Below are positions 1 through 7,481 of a DNA stretch of 35,721 nucleotides, in pieces (within the stretch, counting starts at the first letter, position 1; every line of letters starts with the position of its first letter). A model generated the notes under the pieces. That model made no database searches and was not told the origin of the DNA. It saw only the letters and a program-made list of their open reading frames with translations. Source of the DNA: JBIOWF01 sp044868295 (GTDB lineage Bacteria > Actinomycetota > Actinomycetes > Streptosporangiales > Streptosporangiaceae); the NCBI GenBank assembly GCA_044868295.1, contig JBIOWF010000185.1, positions 1-35,721 on the forward strand, in the 5' to 3' direction. The position numbers and the translations under genes were made by a program.

Positions 1-369
1 TTCCTCCACCTGCTCCACCAGCCGTTCGCATCTGAACTGCCCGGAAAGCGCGTGGGTGACGAACGCCGAGACATTGCCTTGACCTGCTCGCACGCGAAGC
101 TCGGCGGCCACCCCGGCGGGTACGGTGACGCTCACCTTGACCGTGCGCGTGGGCATGTCGAGGGACCGGTCTTTCCACTGCCGAAATCCGGTGGACACGG
201 AGGGCGGGGGAGAACTCGGCGGGGTCGGCTTGCCGAATTCCTCGTAGCTCGCCGCCCGTAGCAGGCGGATCGCCTTTCGAATGGCGCCAGAGCGCGTACG
301 GGCCCCGTCGTTGGCCACATAATCGTCCAGGAAATCGGCATCCTCACTGGTCATAGAAACACTGACCTT
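1..369 (-). other. RHH (MazE/VapB-like) antitoxin-like coding region, in frame with the HNH ORF, incomplete at left
   Basis: The first RHH unit is VSVSMTSEDADFLDDYV followed by a helix ending IRKAIRLLRAA, as in actinobacterial MazE/VapB antitoxins. A second one follows a Pro/Ser-rich linker: TVKVSVTVPAGVAAEL with GNVSAFVTHAL. The only in-frame ATGs are at 354 and 156. Starting at 354 would delete the first beta strand (KVSVS), and no in-frame ATG, GTG or TTG lies between it and the tRNA-like sequence. So either the original start has been lost, an unusual start such as CTG is used, or the region is translated as part of the HNH ORF. A cognate toxin would be expected beyond base 1, which cannot be seen. 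Confidence 0.55.
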
Positions 370-969
370 CGACAGATCGATTTCTCTTCGTGCTTTGTCC
401 TGCGCATTCTTTGCCTCTGAGTGGGGTCGACGAGAATCGAACTCGCGCTGGACGGCACCTAAAGCCGCTGCCTCTCCCGTTGGGCTACGACCCCATTTGT
501 TGATTCCCTTTCCTGCGAAATTCTCTGTCTGAGAGTGACAGTTGGGGCAGAGAAAGCGAAGGTTTTCTATTCTGTTGTCCAGCCAGTTTCCGTTGATATG
601 GTCGACATGCAGTGTCATCGGCTGGCCTAGCCATGTGCCGCCTATCTTACAGCCTGAGCACCGGTAGGGGACACCGGATTCGCGGAGCGCACGTCGCAGC
701 GTCGTTGCCGCCCGGCGGGGTGATCCGGGAGGCATGACAACAAGCAACTGCGCGGGGAAGAGGCGCCGAAGGGATGGCTGCCCCTTGTTGGGTGCCACCC
801 TCCGGAAGTGGGAGGTGTCGATGTTGAAGTGCTTCAGGCGGCGGCTGATGTGGGCGTGGGAGCCGCCCGTCCACTTCACGCCGAGGTAGCGGAGAACTCC
901 GGCGATGCTGGTGGAATTGGCCGCCGCTTCGGCGAGAAGCTCGGGGGTGTACTTGTATTTGGCGGGCAT
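1..969 (-). CDS. HNH endonuclease ORF that stays open through a tRNA-like sequence into an RHH antitoxin-like region (3' end outside window)
   Basis: ATG at 969 opens a frame with no stop down to base 1 (323 codons). Residues 5-55 match the N-terminal region I associate with small actinobacterial HNH proteins (YTPELLAEA, HAHISRRLKHF). Residues 104-150 form the HNH/zinc-ribbon: CxxC at 104-107, HVDH at 121-124, ENLRFLCPNCHSQT at 135-148. The HNH protein proper should end near residue 155. Residues 159-182 are simply the translation of a tRNA-like sequence (positions 494-422), and residues 201 onward (KVSVSMTSEDADFLDDYV) are RHH antitoxin-like. DNA cleavage by the HNH module is the family expectation. 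Whether one fusion protein is made, or the HNH cassette landed in the 5' end of an antitoxin gene, cannot be decided from sequence alone. Confidence 0.72.
   Translation of the reverse strand, partial: MPAKYKYTPELLAEAAANSTSIAGVLRYLGVKWTGGSHAHISRRLKHFNIDTSHFRRVAPNKGQPSLRRLFPAQLLVVMPPGSPRRAATTLRRALRESGVPYRCSGCKIGGTWLGQPMTLHVDHINGNWLDNRIENLRFLCPNCHSQTENFAGKGINKWGRSPTGEAAALGAVQREFDSRRPHSEAKNAQDKARREIDLSKVSVSMTSEDADFLDDYVANDGARTRSGAIRKAIRLLRAASYEEFGKPTPPSSPPPSVSTGFRQWKDRSLDMPTRTVKVSVTVPAGVAAELRVRAGQGNVSAFVTHALSGQFRCERLVEQVEE
422..494 (-). tRNA. tRNA-like sequence, anticodon UAG (Leu codon CUA), short variable loop
   Basis: The minus strand folds as a 73-nt cloverleaf. The acceptor is GGGGTCG paired with CGACCCC, discriminator A. 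T8 and A9 are present, and the D arm carries GG in its loop. The anticodon stem is GCGGC/GCCGT around loop TTTAGGT. The variable loop is 5 nt, and the T arm is GCGAG/CTCGT with loop TTCGATT. CCA is not encoded. Anticodon UAG would read CUA (Leu), but bacterial tRNA-Leu has a long variable arm, so the identity is odd. The sequence lies inside the open frame of the HNH ORF. Confidence 0.68.
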
Positions 970-1026
970 GCCCCAAGGTTAGAGAATGGCACTGACAATT
1001 CTTGGGGCAGGCGCAAGCCGTACAAA

Positions 1027-1500
1027 TCAGGAAATATTGAGCTCTTTAATGAGGCGGGCGACGTGGCCGGTGGCTTTCACGTTGTAGAGCGCCTTCTCGA
1101 TTTTGCCGTCCGCGTCGATGATGAAAGTCGAGCGGATGACGCCCATGACGGTTTTGCCATAGTTGGTCTTCTCGCCGTAGGCGCCGTACGCCTTGTGGAC
1201 GTCGAGGTCGGCGTCCGACAGGAGCGGGAAGGTGAGGGCGTCCCGCTCGACGAACTGCTTGAGCTTGGCGGGCTTGTCCTTCGACACCCCGAGCACGGCG
1301 AAGCCGTGGCCGGTCAGCGAGCCGAGGTTGTCGCGGAAGTCGCAGGCCTGCTTGGTGCAGCCCGGGGTCATCGCCGCGGGGTAGAAGTAGAGGATGACCC
1401 GCTTGCCCTTGAACGACGCCAGCGTCACATCGTCGCCGTCGTCGTCGGTCAGGGTGAAGTCCGGTGCGGCGTCACCGGGCTCAAGTCTGATCTTGCTCAC
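1027..1500 (-). CDS. bcp: Thioredoxin-dependent peroxiredoxin, BCP/PrxQ type
   Basis: A 157-residue cytosolic peroxidase that reduces H2O2 and organic hydroperoxides with thioredoxin as donor. The PxxxTPGC motif puts the peroxidatic cysteine at C48 and a likely resolving cysteine at C53 (CTKQAC), the PrxQ arrangement. The full AhpC/TSA fold follows, with GVSKD and FPLLSD segments. I chose GTG 1500 because GGAGG lies 5 nt upstream and the length then equals the family norm. A longer frame from 1578 adds 26 unconserved residues. The divergent DUF3618 gene starts 255 bp away, so the two may share a promoter region. Confidence 0.93.
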   Translation of the reverse strand: MSKIRLEPGDAAPDFTLTDDDGDDVTLASFKGKRVILYFYPAAMTPGCTKQACDFRDNLGSLTGHGFAVLGVSKDKPAKLKQFVERDALTFPLLSDADLDVHKAYGAYGEKTNYGKTVMGVIRSTFIIDADGKIEKALYNVKATGHVARLIKELNIS

Positions 1501-1755
1501 TTCGCCTCCACGTTCGCTTTCGTCATCGGGCCGTCCATTTCTACCCGCGTCGCGCGAAGCGGGCGACACGACGGACATGCCCGCCGAGCGTGACGGACGG
1601 TCACGTCATCCCGGGCGCGGCGGACAGGCAAACAACTTACCCGCTCGGCCGCCGCGCGGGGTGGTCGCCTGACCTGGCAGACTGATCACACATGTACTAC
1701 ACGGCATCTAGCTCAGGCGGATGAACTCGGCCGGGGCGGCAGGAAGGGGATCGCC

Positions 1756-2109
1756 ATGGCGGACGCCGATCCCGATGCGCTGGAGCGGGAGATCGAGCGC
1801 ACGCGGGCGGAGCTCGCTCGCACGGTCGACGCCATCGCGGACCGGGTGAGCCCGAAGCGGGTCGCCGAGCGTGGCGTGGCCAAGGTGCGGGCCAATGCCG
1901 AACATCTGGTGGAGACGGTGAGCGACTTCGTCGGCGGCTCGACCCGGGGTGCCGGCGTGACCCGCGCGCCGGGCACGTTCGCCGAGGACCGCGAGGGCTG
2001 GGAGGACGACTACCGGGCCCAGAACATCGCCCCCATCCTGATCGGCGTCGGCGCCGTTCTCGTGGTCGGCGCGGCCGTCCTCCTCCTGAGGCGCCGCCGC
2101 CGGAAGTGA
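1756..2109 (+). CDS. DUF3618 single-pass membrane protein
   Basis: A 117-residue protein. Residues 5-40 show the DUF3618 signature (DPDALEREIERTRAELARTVDAI then ADRVSPKR), an amphipathic helical stretch. After a Gly/Thr-rich linker, residues 93-111 form one hydrophobic helix (APILIGVGAVLVVGAAVLLL), closed by an RRRRRK tail that should stay cytosolic. AGGAAGGGG lies just upstream of ATG 1756. The family is widespread in actinomycetes and its function is not known to me. It is transcribed away from bcp. Confidence 0.85.
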   Translation: MADADPDALEREIERTRAELARTVDAIADRVSPKRVAERGVAKVRANAEHLVETVSDFVGGSTRGAGVTRAPGTFAEDREGWEDDYRAQNIAPILIGVGAVLVVGAAVLLLRRRRRK

Positions 2110-2254
2110 TTCCCGCTCAGGCGGAGACTCCCGTACACGCCCGCGCCTGCTTGATCACGTATCTCGGCCGGCCGGTTGTTCCTCGTTGGTCGTGAGGTGC
2201 GGGACGTTCGGCGAGGGCCGCTGACGTTGTGATCCGCCAGGGGCCTTCGGATGG

Positions 2255-3430
2255 TCAGAGGAAGGTCTTGCCCTCGCCGCGGTAGGTGGGGACCGCCTCG
2301 ATGACGCGGTCGCCTTCGATCACCTGCAGTGCGGCGAAGCGCTCGCAGAGCTCGCCCGCCTTGGCGTGGCGGAACCAGACGCGGTCACCGAGCCGCAGGT
2401 CGTGGGCCGCCTCGCCGATCAGCGGCGTCTGGACCTCGCCGGCCCCTTCGTTGGCGTCATACGTCAGCCCGGCCGGCAGGTACGGCTGGGGAAGCCGGGA
2501 CGGGCTGGAGGGGCCGGAGGCGTGGTAGCCGCCGCCCAGCACGGTGACGATGCCGGGGGCCGGCTTGCGCACCACGGGCAGGGCGAACAGCGCCGCGGGG
2601 CGGCCGGTGAAGTCGCGGTAGAAGTCGAACAGCCGAGGGTGGAAGAAGCCAGATCCGGCGGCGACCTCGGTGATCGCCTTTTCCCTCACGGTCTTCTCGA
2701 CGCTTCCCGTGCCGCCGCCGTTGACGAACTCCAGGTCACAGACCTCTCGTACGGCCTGGACGATCCGGCCTCGCCGTACGGTCAGCTCCCGCTGCGACCG
2801 GCTCTGCATCCACCGGATCGCCCTGCCGTACAGGCCCGGGATCCGGTCGCCGAGGCCGGCGATCTGGGCCTCGTACGACATCAGTCCCACGAGCCGCACT
2901 CCGGGGCGCTTGGCGATGTCGGCGGCGATGCCGGCGGCCTGGTCGGTCTCCCGGACGGGTGAACGCAGCACGCCCGCGCGGAGTTTGCCGGCGAATGCCA
3001 GAAACGTCGCGTCGATTTCCAGACATATCCGGATCTCGTGGCGTAGTCCGAGGCTCGTGATCATATTCAGATGGTCGAGCGCGTCGATCATCAGTGTGAT
3101 CTCGCGGGCCGCCACCGGGTCGGATCCCAGAGCCTGGAGCGCCTGTCTGTCCGCGGTCGGATAGGCGACGAGCACGTCACGGTGGCCGGATGAGGCGAGC
3201 CAGAGAGCCTCCGGCAGGGTGAACGCCATGATCCCGGCGAAACCGTCGATCGCGAGGATCCGGTCGAGGATCGGACGGCTGCGGATCGACTTGCTGGCCA
3301 CCCGGATCGGCTTGCCGTTCGCGCGCCTGACCATGTCGGCGGCGTTCGACCGCAGCGCGTCCAGGTCGAGGACCGCGAAGGGCGGCTCAAGATCCGCCGT
3401 GGCCCGGTCGAGGCGCTGTCGGTCGTCCAT
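2255..3430 (-). CDS. Fold-type III PLP enzyme (D-threonine aldolase / D-serine dehydratase-like amino acid deaminase)
   Basis: 391 residues. The N-terminal half is an alanine-racemase-type barrel (FAVLDLDALRSNAADMV), with the Schiff-base lysine expected at K47 in RVASKS. The C-terminal domain resembles D-serine dehydratase-like enzymes: GGGTGSVE is a likely phosphate-binding loop, and WFRHAKAGELCERF supplies a His/Cys pair typical of the metal site. Members cleave or deaminate D-beta-hydroxy amino acids; the substrate here cannot be told. The gene has no obvious Shine-Dalgarno; a TACTAA hexamer lies 9 nt before the ATG, so a very short leader is possible. It is divergent from the DUF6286 pair. 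Confidence 0.8.
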   Translation of the reverse strand: MDDRQRLDRATADLEPPFAVLDLDALRSNAADMVRRANGKPIRVASKSIRSRPILDRILAIDGFAGIMAFTLPEALWLASSGHRDVLVAYPTADRQALQALGSDPVAAREITLMIDALDHLNMITSLGLRHEIRICLEIDATFLAFAGKLRAGVLRSPVRETDQAAGIAADIAKRPGVRLVGLMSYEAQIAGLGDRIPGLYGRAIRWMQSRSQRELTVRRGRIVQAVREVCDLEFVNGGGTGSVEKTVREKAITEVAAGSGFFHPRLFDFYRDFTGRPAALFALPVVRKPAPGIVTVLGGGYHASGPSSPSRLPQPYLPAGLTYDANEGAGEVQTPLIGEAAHDLRLGDRVWFRHAKAGELCERFAALQVIEGDRVIEAVPTYRGEGKTFL

Positions 3431-3662
3431 GGCCGCAGCTTAGTACCGCTTGAGGCGCATTACATGAGCAGGGTTCACATTAACCGTGCGGATGGCAAAT
3501 TACTCGGCGGCATACTTTCAAGATCGTGTAAGTCGGCGGGGGAGTGGCTCGCCGTCGGCCGTCACCATGTAGCCATATGCACGTGAGTACGGAGCAGCCG
3601 TCCGCACCCGTCTCCCGCCCCCGGGACGATGCCGCCCCGTGCGGTGAACGAGGAGTGGCCCG

Positions 3663-4286
3663 ATGAGCACAGTCGAGGAGATTCTGGCGAACTCCCCCGA
3701 GGCGCCGGTCGCTCCGGAGCAGTCACCGCGGAACCGCTATCGGGCCTCGCGGCGCAGGGCGACCCGTGCGCTGCGCCCGGGGCGGACACCGGCGGGCGTC
3801 GCCGTCGCGGCCGTGCTCTCGTTCCTCACCTGGGCGGCCTTCGCGGGACTGGCCGGTGGGCTGTTCGGACACCCGATCGACGTGCCGTACGCGGCCCGCC
3901 TCCTGTCGGTGACCTGGGGGCATCCGATGCTCCGCACAGCCGCGGGCGTGATGATCGTGGTCGGCGGGGTGCTGGTCGTCCTCGCCCTGTTCCCCGGGCG
4001 ACCCAGGCTGGTGCCGCTGGAGACGACGGACCCGGACCTTGTCATCGGCCTCACTCGCAGCGGCCTGCGCAGGACGCTCGCGTCCGCGGCACGGGACGTT
4101 CCCGGGGTGGACAACGTCTCCGTCCGTTTTCTGCGCAAGCAGATCGAGGTCATCGTCGTCACCGACGCCCAGCGGACCGGCGAGTCGCTCCGCGAGGTCG
4201 GCGCCGCGATCGGGGACCGGCTCTGCGGTCTCGGCGCCCAGTGCCGGCACGAGGTCGTCGTACGGCTGCGCAGGAGGGGGATCTGA
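3663..4286 (+). CDS. DUF6286-type membrane protein (Asp23-cluster accessory)
   Basis: 207 residues. A basic N-terminal region is followed by two predicted transmembrane helices, about residues 43-68 (GVAVAAVLSFLTWAAFAGLAGG) and 93-113 (TAAGVMIVVGGVLVVLALFP). A C-terminal soluble alpha/beta domain (about 120-207) has the alternating pattern DVPGVDNVSVRFLRKQIEVIVVT. This architecture matches DUF6286 proteins, which in actinomycetes sit beside Asp23/Gls24 and AmaP genes. AGGAG lies 8 nt before ATG 3663. The stop is 2 nt before the next start, so the two genes are surely co-transcribed. The role is inferred as envelope or alkaline-stress anchoring. Confidence 0.72.
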   Translation: MSTVEEILANSPEAPVAPEQSPRNRYRASRRRATRALRPGRTPAGVAVAAVLSFLTWAAFAGLAGGLFGHPIDVPYAARLLSVTWGHPMLRTAAGVMIVVGGVLVVLALFPGRPRLVPLETTDPDLVIGLTRSGLRRTLASAARDVPGVDNVSVRFLRKQIEVIVVTDAQRTGESLREVGAAIGDRLCGLGAQCRHEVVVRLRRRGI

Positions 4287-4288
4287 CC

Positions 4289-4765
4289 ATGCGATCGCAC
4301 ATGGGAAACCGGATAGGGATCGGCGTGGTGGGCCTGACGCTGCTGGGCGGGGGGATGTATGTGCTGCACGCCGGAAGGGAACGCCCGGGGCAGCCGGTCG
4401 TCTCCTTGAGCTGCTGCGCCGACAGCCTGTGGCTGCGCTCAGCCGGTGCCGTCCTCGCGATGCTGGTCGCCCTGGTCGCCACTCGATGGCTGCTCTTCGC
4501 CCTCGGCTGGGGACGGCGCGGCAGCCGCGTCGGATCAGGTGTGGCGATGCTGGGCGTCGCCTTGCAGGGCTCGGACAGCATCGCGAAGATGCAGGTCAGG
4601 CTGGTGCGGGAGCGCAGGATGCGGATCGGGATCACTTTCGCGCCGGGCGCGGACCCGGGTGACGTGATCACCCAGTTGGACCGTCAGGCCGTGTCACGGG
4701 TGCGCGGCGCGGTCGGCCGCAGGGACCTGCCCACCCTGGTCAGGCTGCACATCCGCCGCCGCTGA
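4289..4765 (+). CDS. AmaP-like alkaline shock membrane anchor protein
   Basis: 158 residues starting at ATG 4289, with AGGAGGGGG about 10 nt upstream and the previous stop 2 nt away. Two hydrophobic segments lie at about residues 8-24 (IGIGVVGLTLLGGGMYVL) and 48-72 (LWLRSAGAVLAMLVALVATRWLLFAL), followed by a short soluble domain (VRLVRERRMRIGITFAPGADPGDV) resembling AmaP. AmaP anchors Asp23 to the membrane. An alternative start is ATG 4301. No Asp23 gene is next to the pair, so the partner must be encoded elsewhere or be missing. Confidence 0.65.
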   Translation: MRSHMGNRIGIGVVGLTLLGGGMYVLHAGRERPGQPVVSLSCCADSLWLRSAGAVLAMLVALVATRWLLFALGWGRRGSRVGSGVAMLGVALQGSDSIAKMQVRLVRERRMRIGITFAPGADPGDVITQLDRQAVSRVRGAVGRRDLPTLVRLHIRRR

Positions 4766-4803
4766 CCGACGCCACGCCGGGCAGGCCCGCCTCCCTTGCC
4801 ACG

Positions 4804-6228
4804 TCAGGGCTGTCGGCCGGTCCCTGTGGCCACGTCGGACCGGCCGGCTCCCATGTCCGTGTCGGATCGGCCGGTACTCATGGCCACGTCAGACTGGCCG
4901 GTACTCATGGCCAGGGGCGACCGGCTGGTCCCCAGGGCCAGTCCTGCGGCGAGGCAGGCGAGTGGCACGACGGGGACCACATAGCGATGGTCGAACGCGG
5001 CGATCATCGGCGGAAGCACGAGCAGGGTGACCGCGGCGGTCCAGGGGAGCAGCGCCGTCCACCTCCTGGCGATCAGGCCGCCGAGGCCGGCCAGGAGGAT
5101 GACCGCGAGCAGCGGGCCGCGGAGGTATCCCTGCTCCTGGTAGGCGCGGAGCCATCCGGCGTAGGGTGCGACGACCCGCGTGTCGCCCGGCGATCCCTGG
5201 TAGGCGATCGTCAGCTCGGTCGCGGTCCGCCCGGCCGACGCGATCTTCTCGCTGAACGGCTTCGCCGTACTGGGAAAGACGTAGGCGCTCTGCGGGCCCG
5301 GAGAGGGGTAGACGCGCCGCTCCCACTCGAAGGCCCAGAGAGAGTCGCGTAGACCGGTCAGCACGAAGTCGATCGGCTGGCTCCGGATCGCGAGCGCGGC
5401 GAACTCCGCGGCGAGCTTCTCCTTGTCCGCTCCCGCCCGCTGGATCGGTGACCGGGCATCCCATATGTACGCCGGGGCGGCGAGCCTGGGTTCTGTCGGG
5501 CAGAGGACGGCGAGTTCGGGGGAGGGATTCATCCGTGCGCAGTCCGCGAAGGTCATCGTGCGCGACCACAGCCACACGTTGCTGCCGCCCATGCCGTACG
5601 ACCCGTGGGCGCTGTGGAACCAGACGGCGTAGCCACCGAGTACGACCGATGCGGCGGCCAGCCCGGTGACCAGGGCCTTCCACCCCACGCGGGTGACGGC
5701 GAGCCACGCGAGGGTCAGGAGGATCAGCGGAAGACCGAGAGTCCGGGTGACGGTGGCCGCGCCGAGCAGGAGCAGCGCCGCGACCACCGTCCAGGTGGCC
5801 GGGCGTGGCCGCCACAGCAGGAGCGTCACGGCCGCGACCACGAGGAACATGAACAGCAGGTCCGCCATCATCAGGTGTTCGAGCTGAATCTGGTGGACGT
5901 CCAGCAGCACCGGCGCCGCCGCCAGGGCGGCGCCCCATCCTGGCAGCCCGGTACGGCGCCGCAGGACGGCGTAGACGCAGACGGCGATGCCCAGGCCCAG
6001 CAAGTGCTGGACGATCACGACGGCCTGGACGCTGTGCAGCGGGCTCAGGAACAGGGAGTATCCCGAGGGCCTGGACGGCAGCGGACGCAGGTCCAGCCCC
6101 GAGCTCAGGTAGGCGAACGAGTCGGCCCAGAACCACAGAGCGGGCTGATATCCCAGGACGGCGAGCGCCCGCAGTCCGGCGCCCGCCACGAGCAGGACCA
6201 GGAACGCCCAGTGCGAGAACCTGGCCAA
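4804..6228 (-). CDS. Multi-membrane lipid-linked sugar glycosyltransferase (PMT/ArnT-like) with 9-residue repeat tail
   Basis: 474 residues with about ten hydrophobic helices, an early loop FWADSFAYLSSG, and a periplasmic segment (about residues 215-330, YGMGGSNVWLWSRT onward) before the last helices. This is the GT-C layout of polyprenyl-phosphate sugar transferases; donor and acceptor are unknown. The start is TTG 6228, supported by AGGAGG 5 nt upstream. The C-terminal 34 residues are an imperfect 9-residue tandem repeat (MSTGQSDVA, MSTGRSDTD, MGAGRSDVA), encoded by the 27-bp repeat listed separately, which looks like a recent extension. It is convergent with the AmaP-like gene. Confidence 0.7.
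   Translation of the reverse strand: MARFSHWAFLVLLVAGAGLRALAVLGYQPALWFWADSFAYLSSGLDLRPLPSRPSGYSLFLSPLHSVQAVVIVQHLLGLGIAVCVYAVLRRRTGLPGWGAALAAAPVLLDVHQIQLEHLMMADLLFMFLVVAAVTLLLWRPRPATWTVVAALLLLGAATVTRTLGLPLILLTLAWLAVTRVGWKALVTGLAAASVVLGGYAVWFHSAHGSYGMGGSNVWLWSRTMTFADCARMNPSPELAVLCPTEPRLAAPAYIWDARSPIQRAGADKEKLAAEFAALAIRSQPIDFVLTGLRDSLWAFEWERRVYPSPGPQSAYVFPSTAKPFSEKIASAGRTATELTIAYQGSPGDTRVVAPYAGWLRAYQEQGYLRGPLLAVILLAGLGGLIARRWTALLPWTAAVTLLVLPPMIAAFDHRYVVPVVPLACLAAGLALGTSRSPLAMSTGQSDVAMSTGRSDTDMGAGRSDVATGTGRQP
4834..4914. repeat. 27-bp tandem repeat, three units, inside the glycosyltransferase 3' end
   Basis: Units at 4834-4860, 4861-4887 and 4888-4914 begin GTCGGACC, GTCGGATC and GTCAGACT and share GGCCGG and CATG cores. 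Degraded partial units flank them. The period is a multiple of three, so copy-number change would keep the frame. Confidence 0.85.
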
Positions 6229-6398
6229 GGAAACCTCCTGCCCGACGGCGAGTGGGCACCCATGCTACGGGCGTCCATCGGGGAAGCGTGAAAAGTCCGC
6301 TATGTCGATGGCGTTCTCCAAGGCGGCGGCGCCTGCGGATCGCCTGGTCCCGTTCCGCGAGTGGCGAGCCGTACTGGAAGGCGATCGTGCTGGGGAAG

Positions 6399-6492
6399 CC
6401 CGCCCCTTTTCACTACACAAGCCTTTTCGGTCATCAAGTTCGCCCTGGTTTGTCGATGGGCAAAACGACCTTGTGTAGTCGTGGGGGGCGGG
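6399..6492. repeat. 94-bp palindromic element with 32-bp imperfect inverted repeats (MITE-like)
   Basis: The left arm at 6399-6430 begins CCCGCCCCTTTTCACTACAC. The right arm at 6461-6492 is its imperfect reverse complement, with matching cores CTACACAAG and CTTGTGTAG, enclosing about 30 bp of spacer. It lies between two minus-strand genes. The same arm design recurs at 10642-10671 and 12850-12883, where an intron interrupts it, so this is a dispersed element rather than only a local terminator. Confidence 0.65.
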
Positions 6493-6511
6493 TCTTGATC
6501 GGTACGCCCGG

Positions 6512-7434
6512 TCAGGGGATGAGCTTGACCTCGGGGAAGCGCTTGGCGGGGCCGTCGAAGAGGCGGGTGCGCTGCCCCTTCAGGTGCAGGTCGAAGAACG
6601 CGGCGACATAGGCGCGCTGGGCCGCGATCGAGCGGTCCGGATCGATCGTCCCGATCAGCTCGGGGAACGCCTCGGGGACCTTCGGCAGCTTCGCGGCGAT
6701 CTGCGGAAACCACGTCTGCAAGTCGCTGAACGAGCCGTGCTTCGCTCCAGTGAACGCCACCGCACGCTTCCAGCCGGTCGACTTCATGTCCGCCACGCGC
6801 GCCTCGGAGTGCTTTATGAGGAGGTCCGCGATGACCTCCTCGGTCAGGTTCTCCGGGAGGGGGACGGCCCGTTCGACCCGGCCGCCGGGGAACTCCACCT
6901 GGTCCGCCTCGTAGGTGCGGTCGACGGTGACCACGATGTAGCCCCGAGCGGCCAGTTCCTCGACCAGCGCGGTGCCGAGCGTGCGCACCCCGCCGTCGCC
7001 CGAAGCGAACACGATGACCGGGTGTTCTCCCCGCTTCACCGGCGCGCCGACCCGGGCGTGCGCCAGCGTCCCCGCCCAGTCCACCGCACCCGACTCGATG
7101 CCGAGTGGGGGCGCCGAGGTCTTGTCCCAGTTGGCCGCGGCGAGCGGTGACATCTGCGGTGCCAGCGGAAGGTTCGAGGAACCTCTCGCCGGATACCAGA
7201 CGCTCACCATGAGTTCCCGGTACGGCTTGGACTTCACCAGGGGATCCGGGCGTGACCGGTCCACCAGGTGGAGGGAGACCGTGAGATCCAATGGCCCGGC
7301 TTCGTCGTGCCCTCAAACCGCCTCTTCGTGACTCTGCTCGCGCCGGTCGTGGCACCCGCGCCGGTACCGGCGTCCGCGCATGCCTCAGCGGCGTCGCATG
7401 CGCCGGCGCATGCCACAACGAAGGGGGCGATCAC
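6512..7434 (-). pseudogene. Decayed secreted alpha/beta hydrolase (frameshift and missing nucleophile segment)
   Basis: Frame one from GTG 7434 gives a signal-like start (MIAPFVVACAG then an Ala/Thr linker) up to TKPGHW. The homologous sequence then continues in another frame as DLTVSLHLVDRSRPDP from about 7288, which indicates a frameshift near 7285-7300. The rest resembles the PAF-acetylhydrolase-like lipase family: SVWYPAR, GTALVEELAARGYIVVTVD, EVEFPGGRV-type and STGWKR segments. No GxSxG nucleophile motif exists: EARVADM runs directly into STGWKRAV, where I expect about 90-100 residues carrying the catalytic Ser and Asp. It could be a still-expressed 259-residue remnant from TTG 7291, but it should lack esterase activity. 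Confidence 0.55.
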
Positions 7435-7481
7435 GATCGCGACGCCCGCGCCCTGCCGCCGGAAGCGGGTGGCGGATCAAG

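Noticed and set aside
808..1593. Plus-strand frame spanning the HNH 5' end and bcp
   Set aside because: It covers two genes on the opposite strand with clear catalytic motifs; the product has no recognisable domain.
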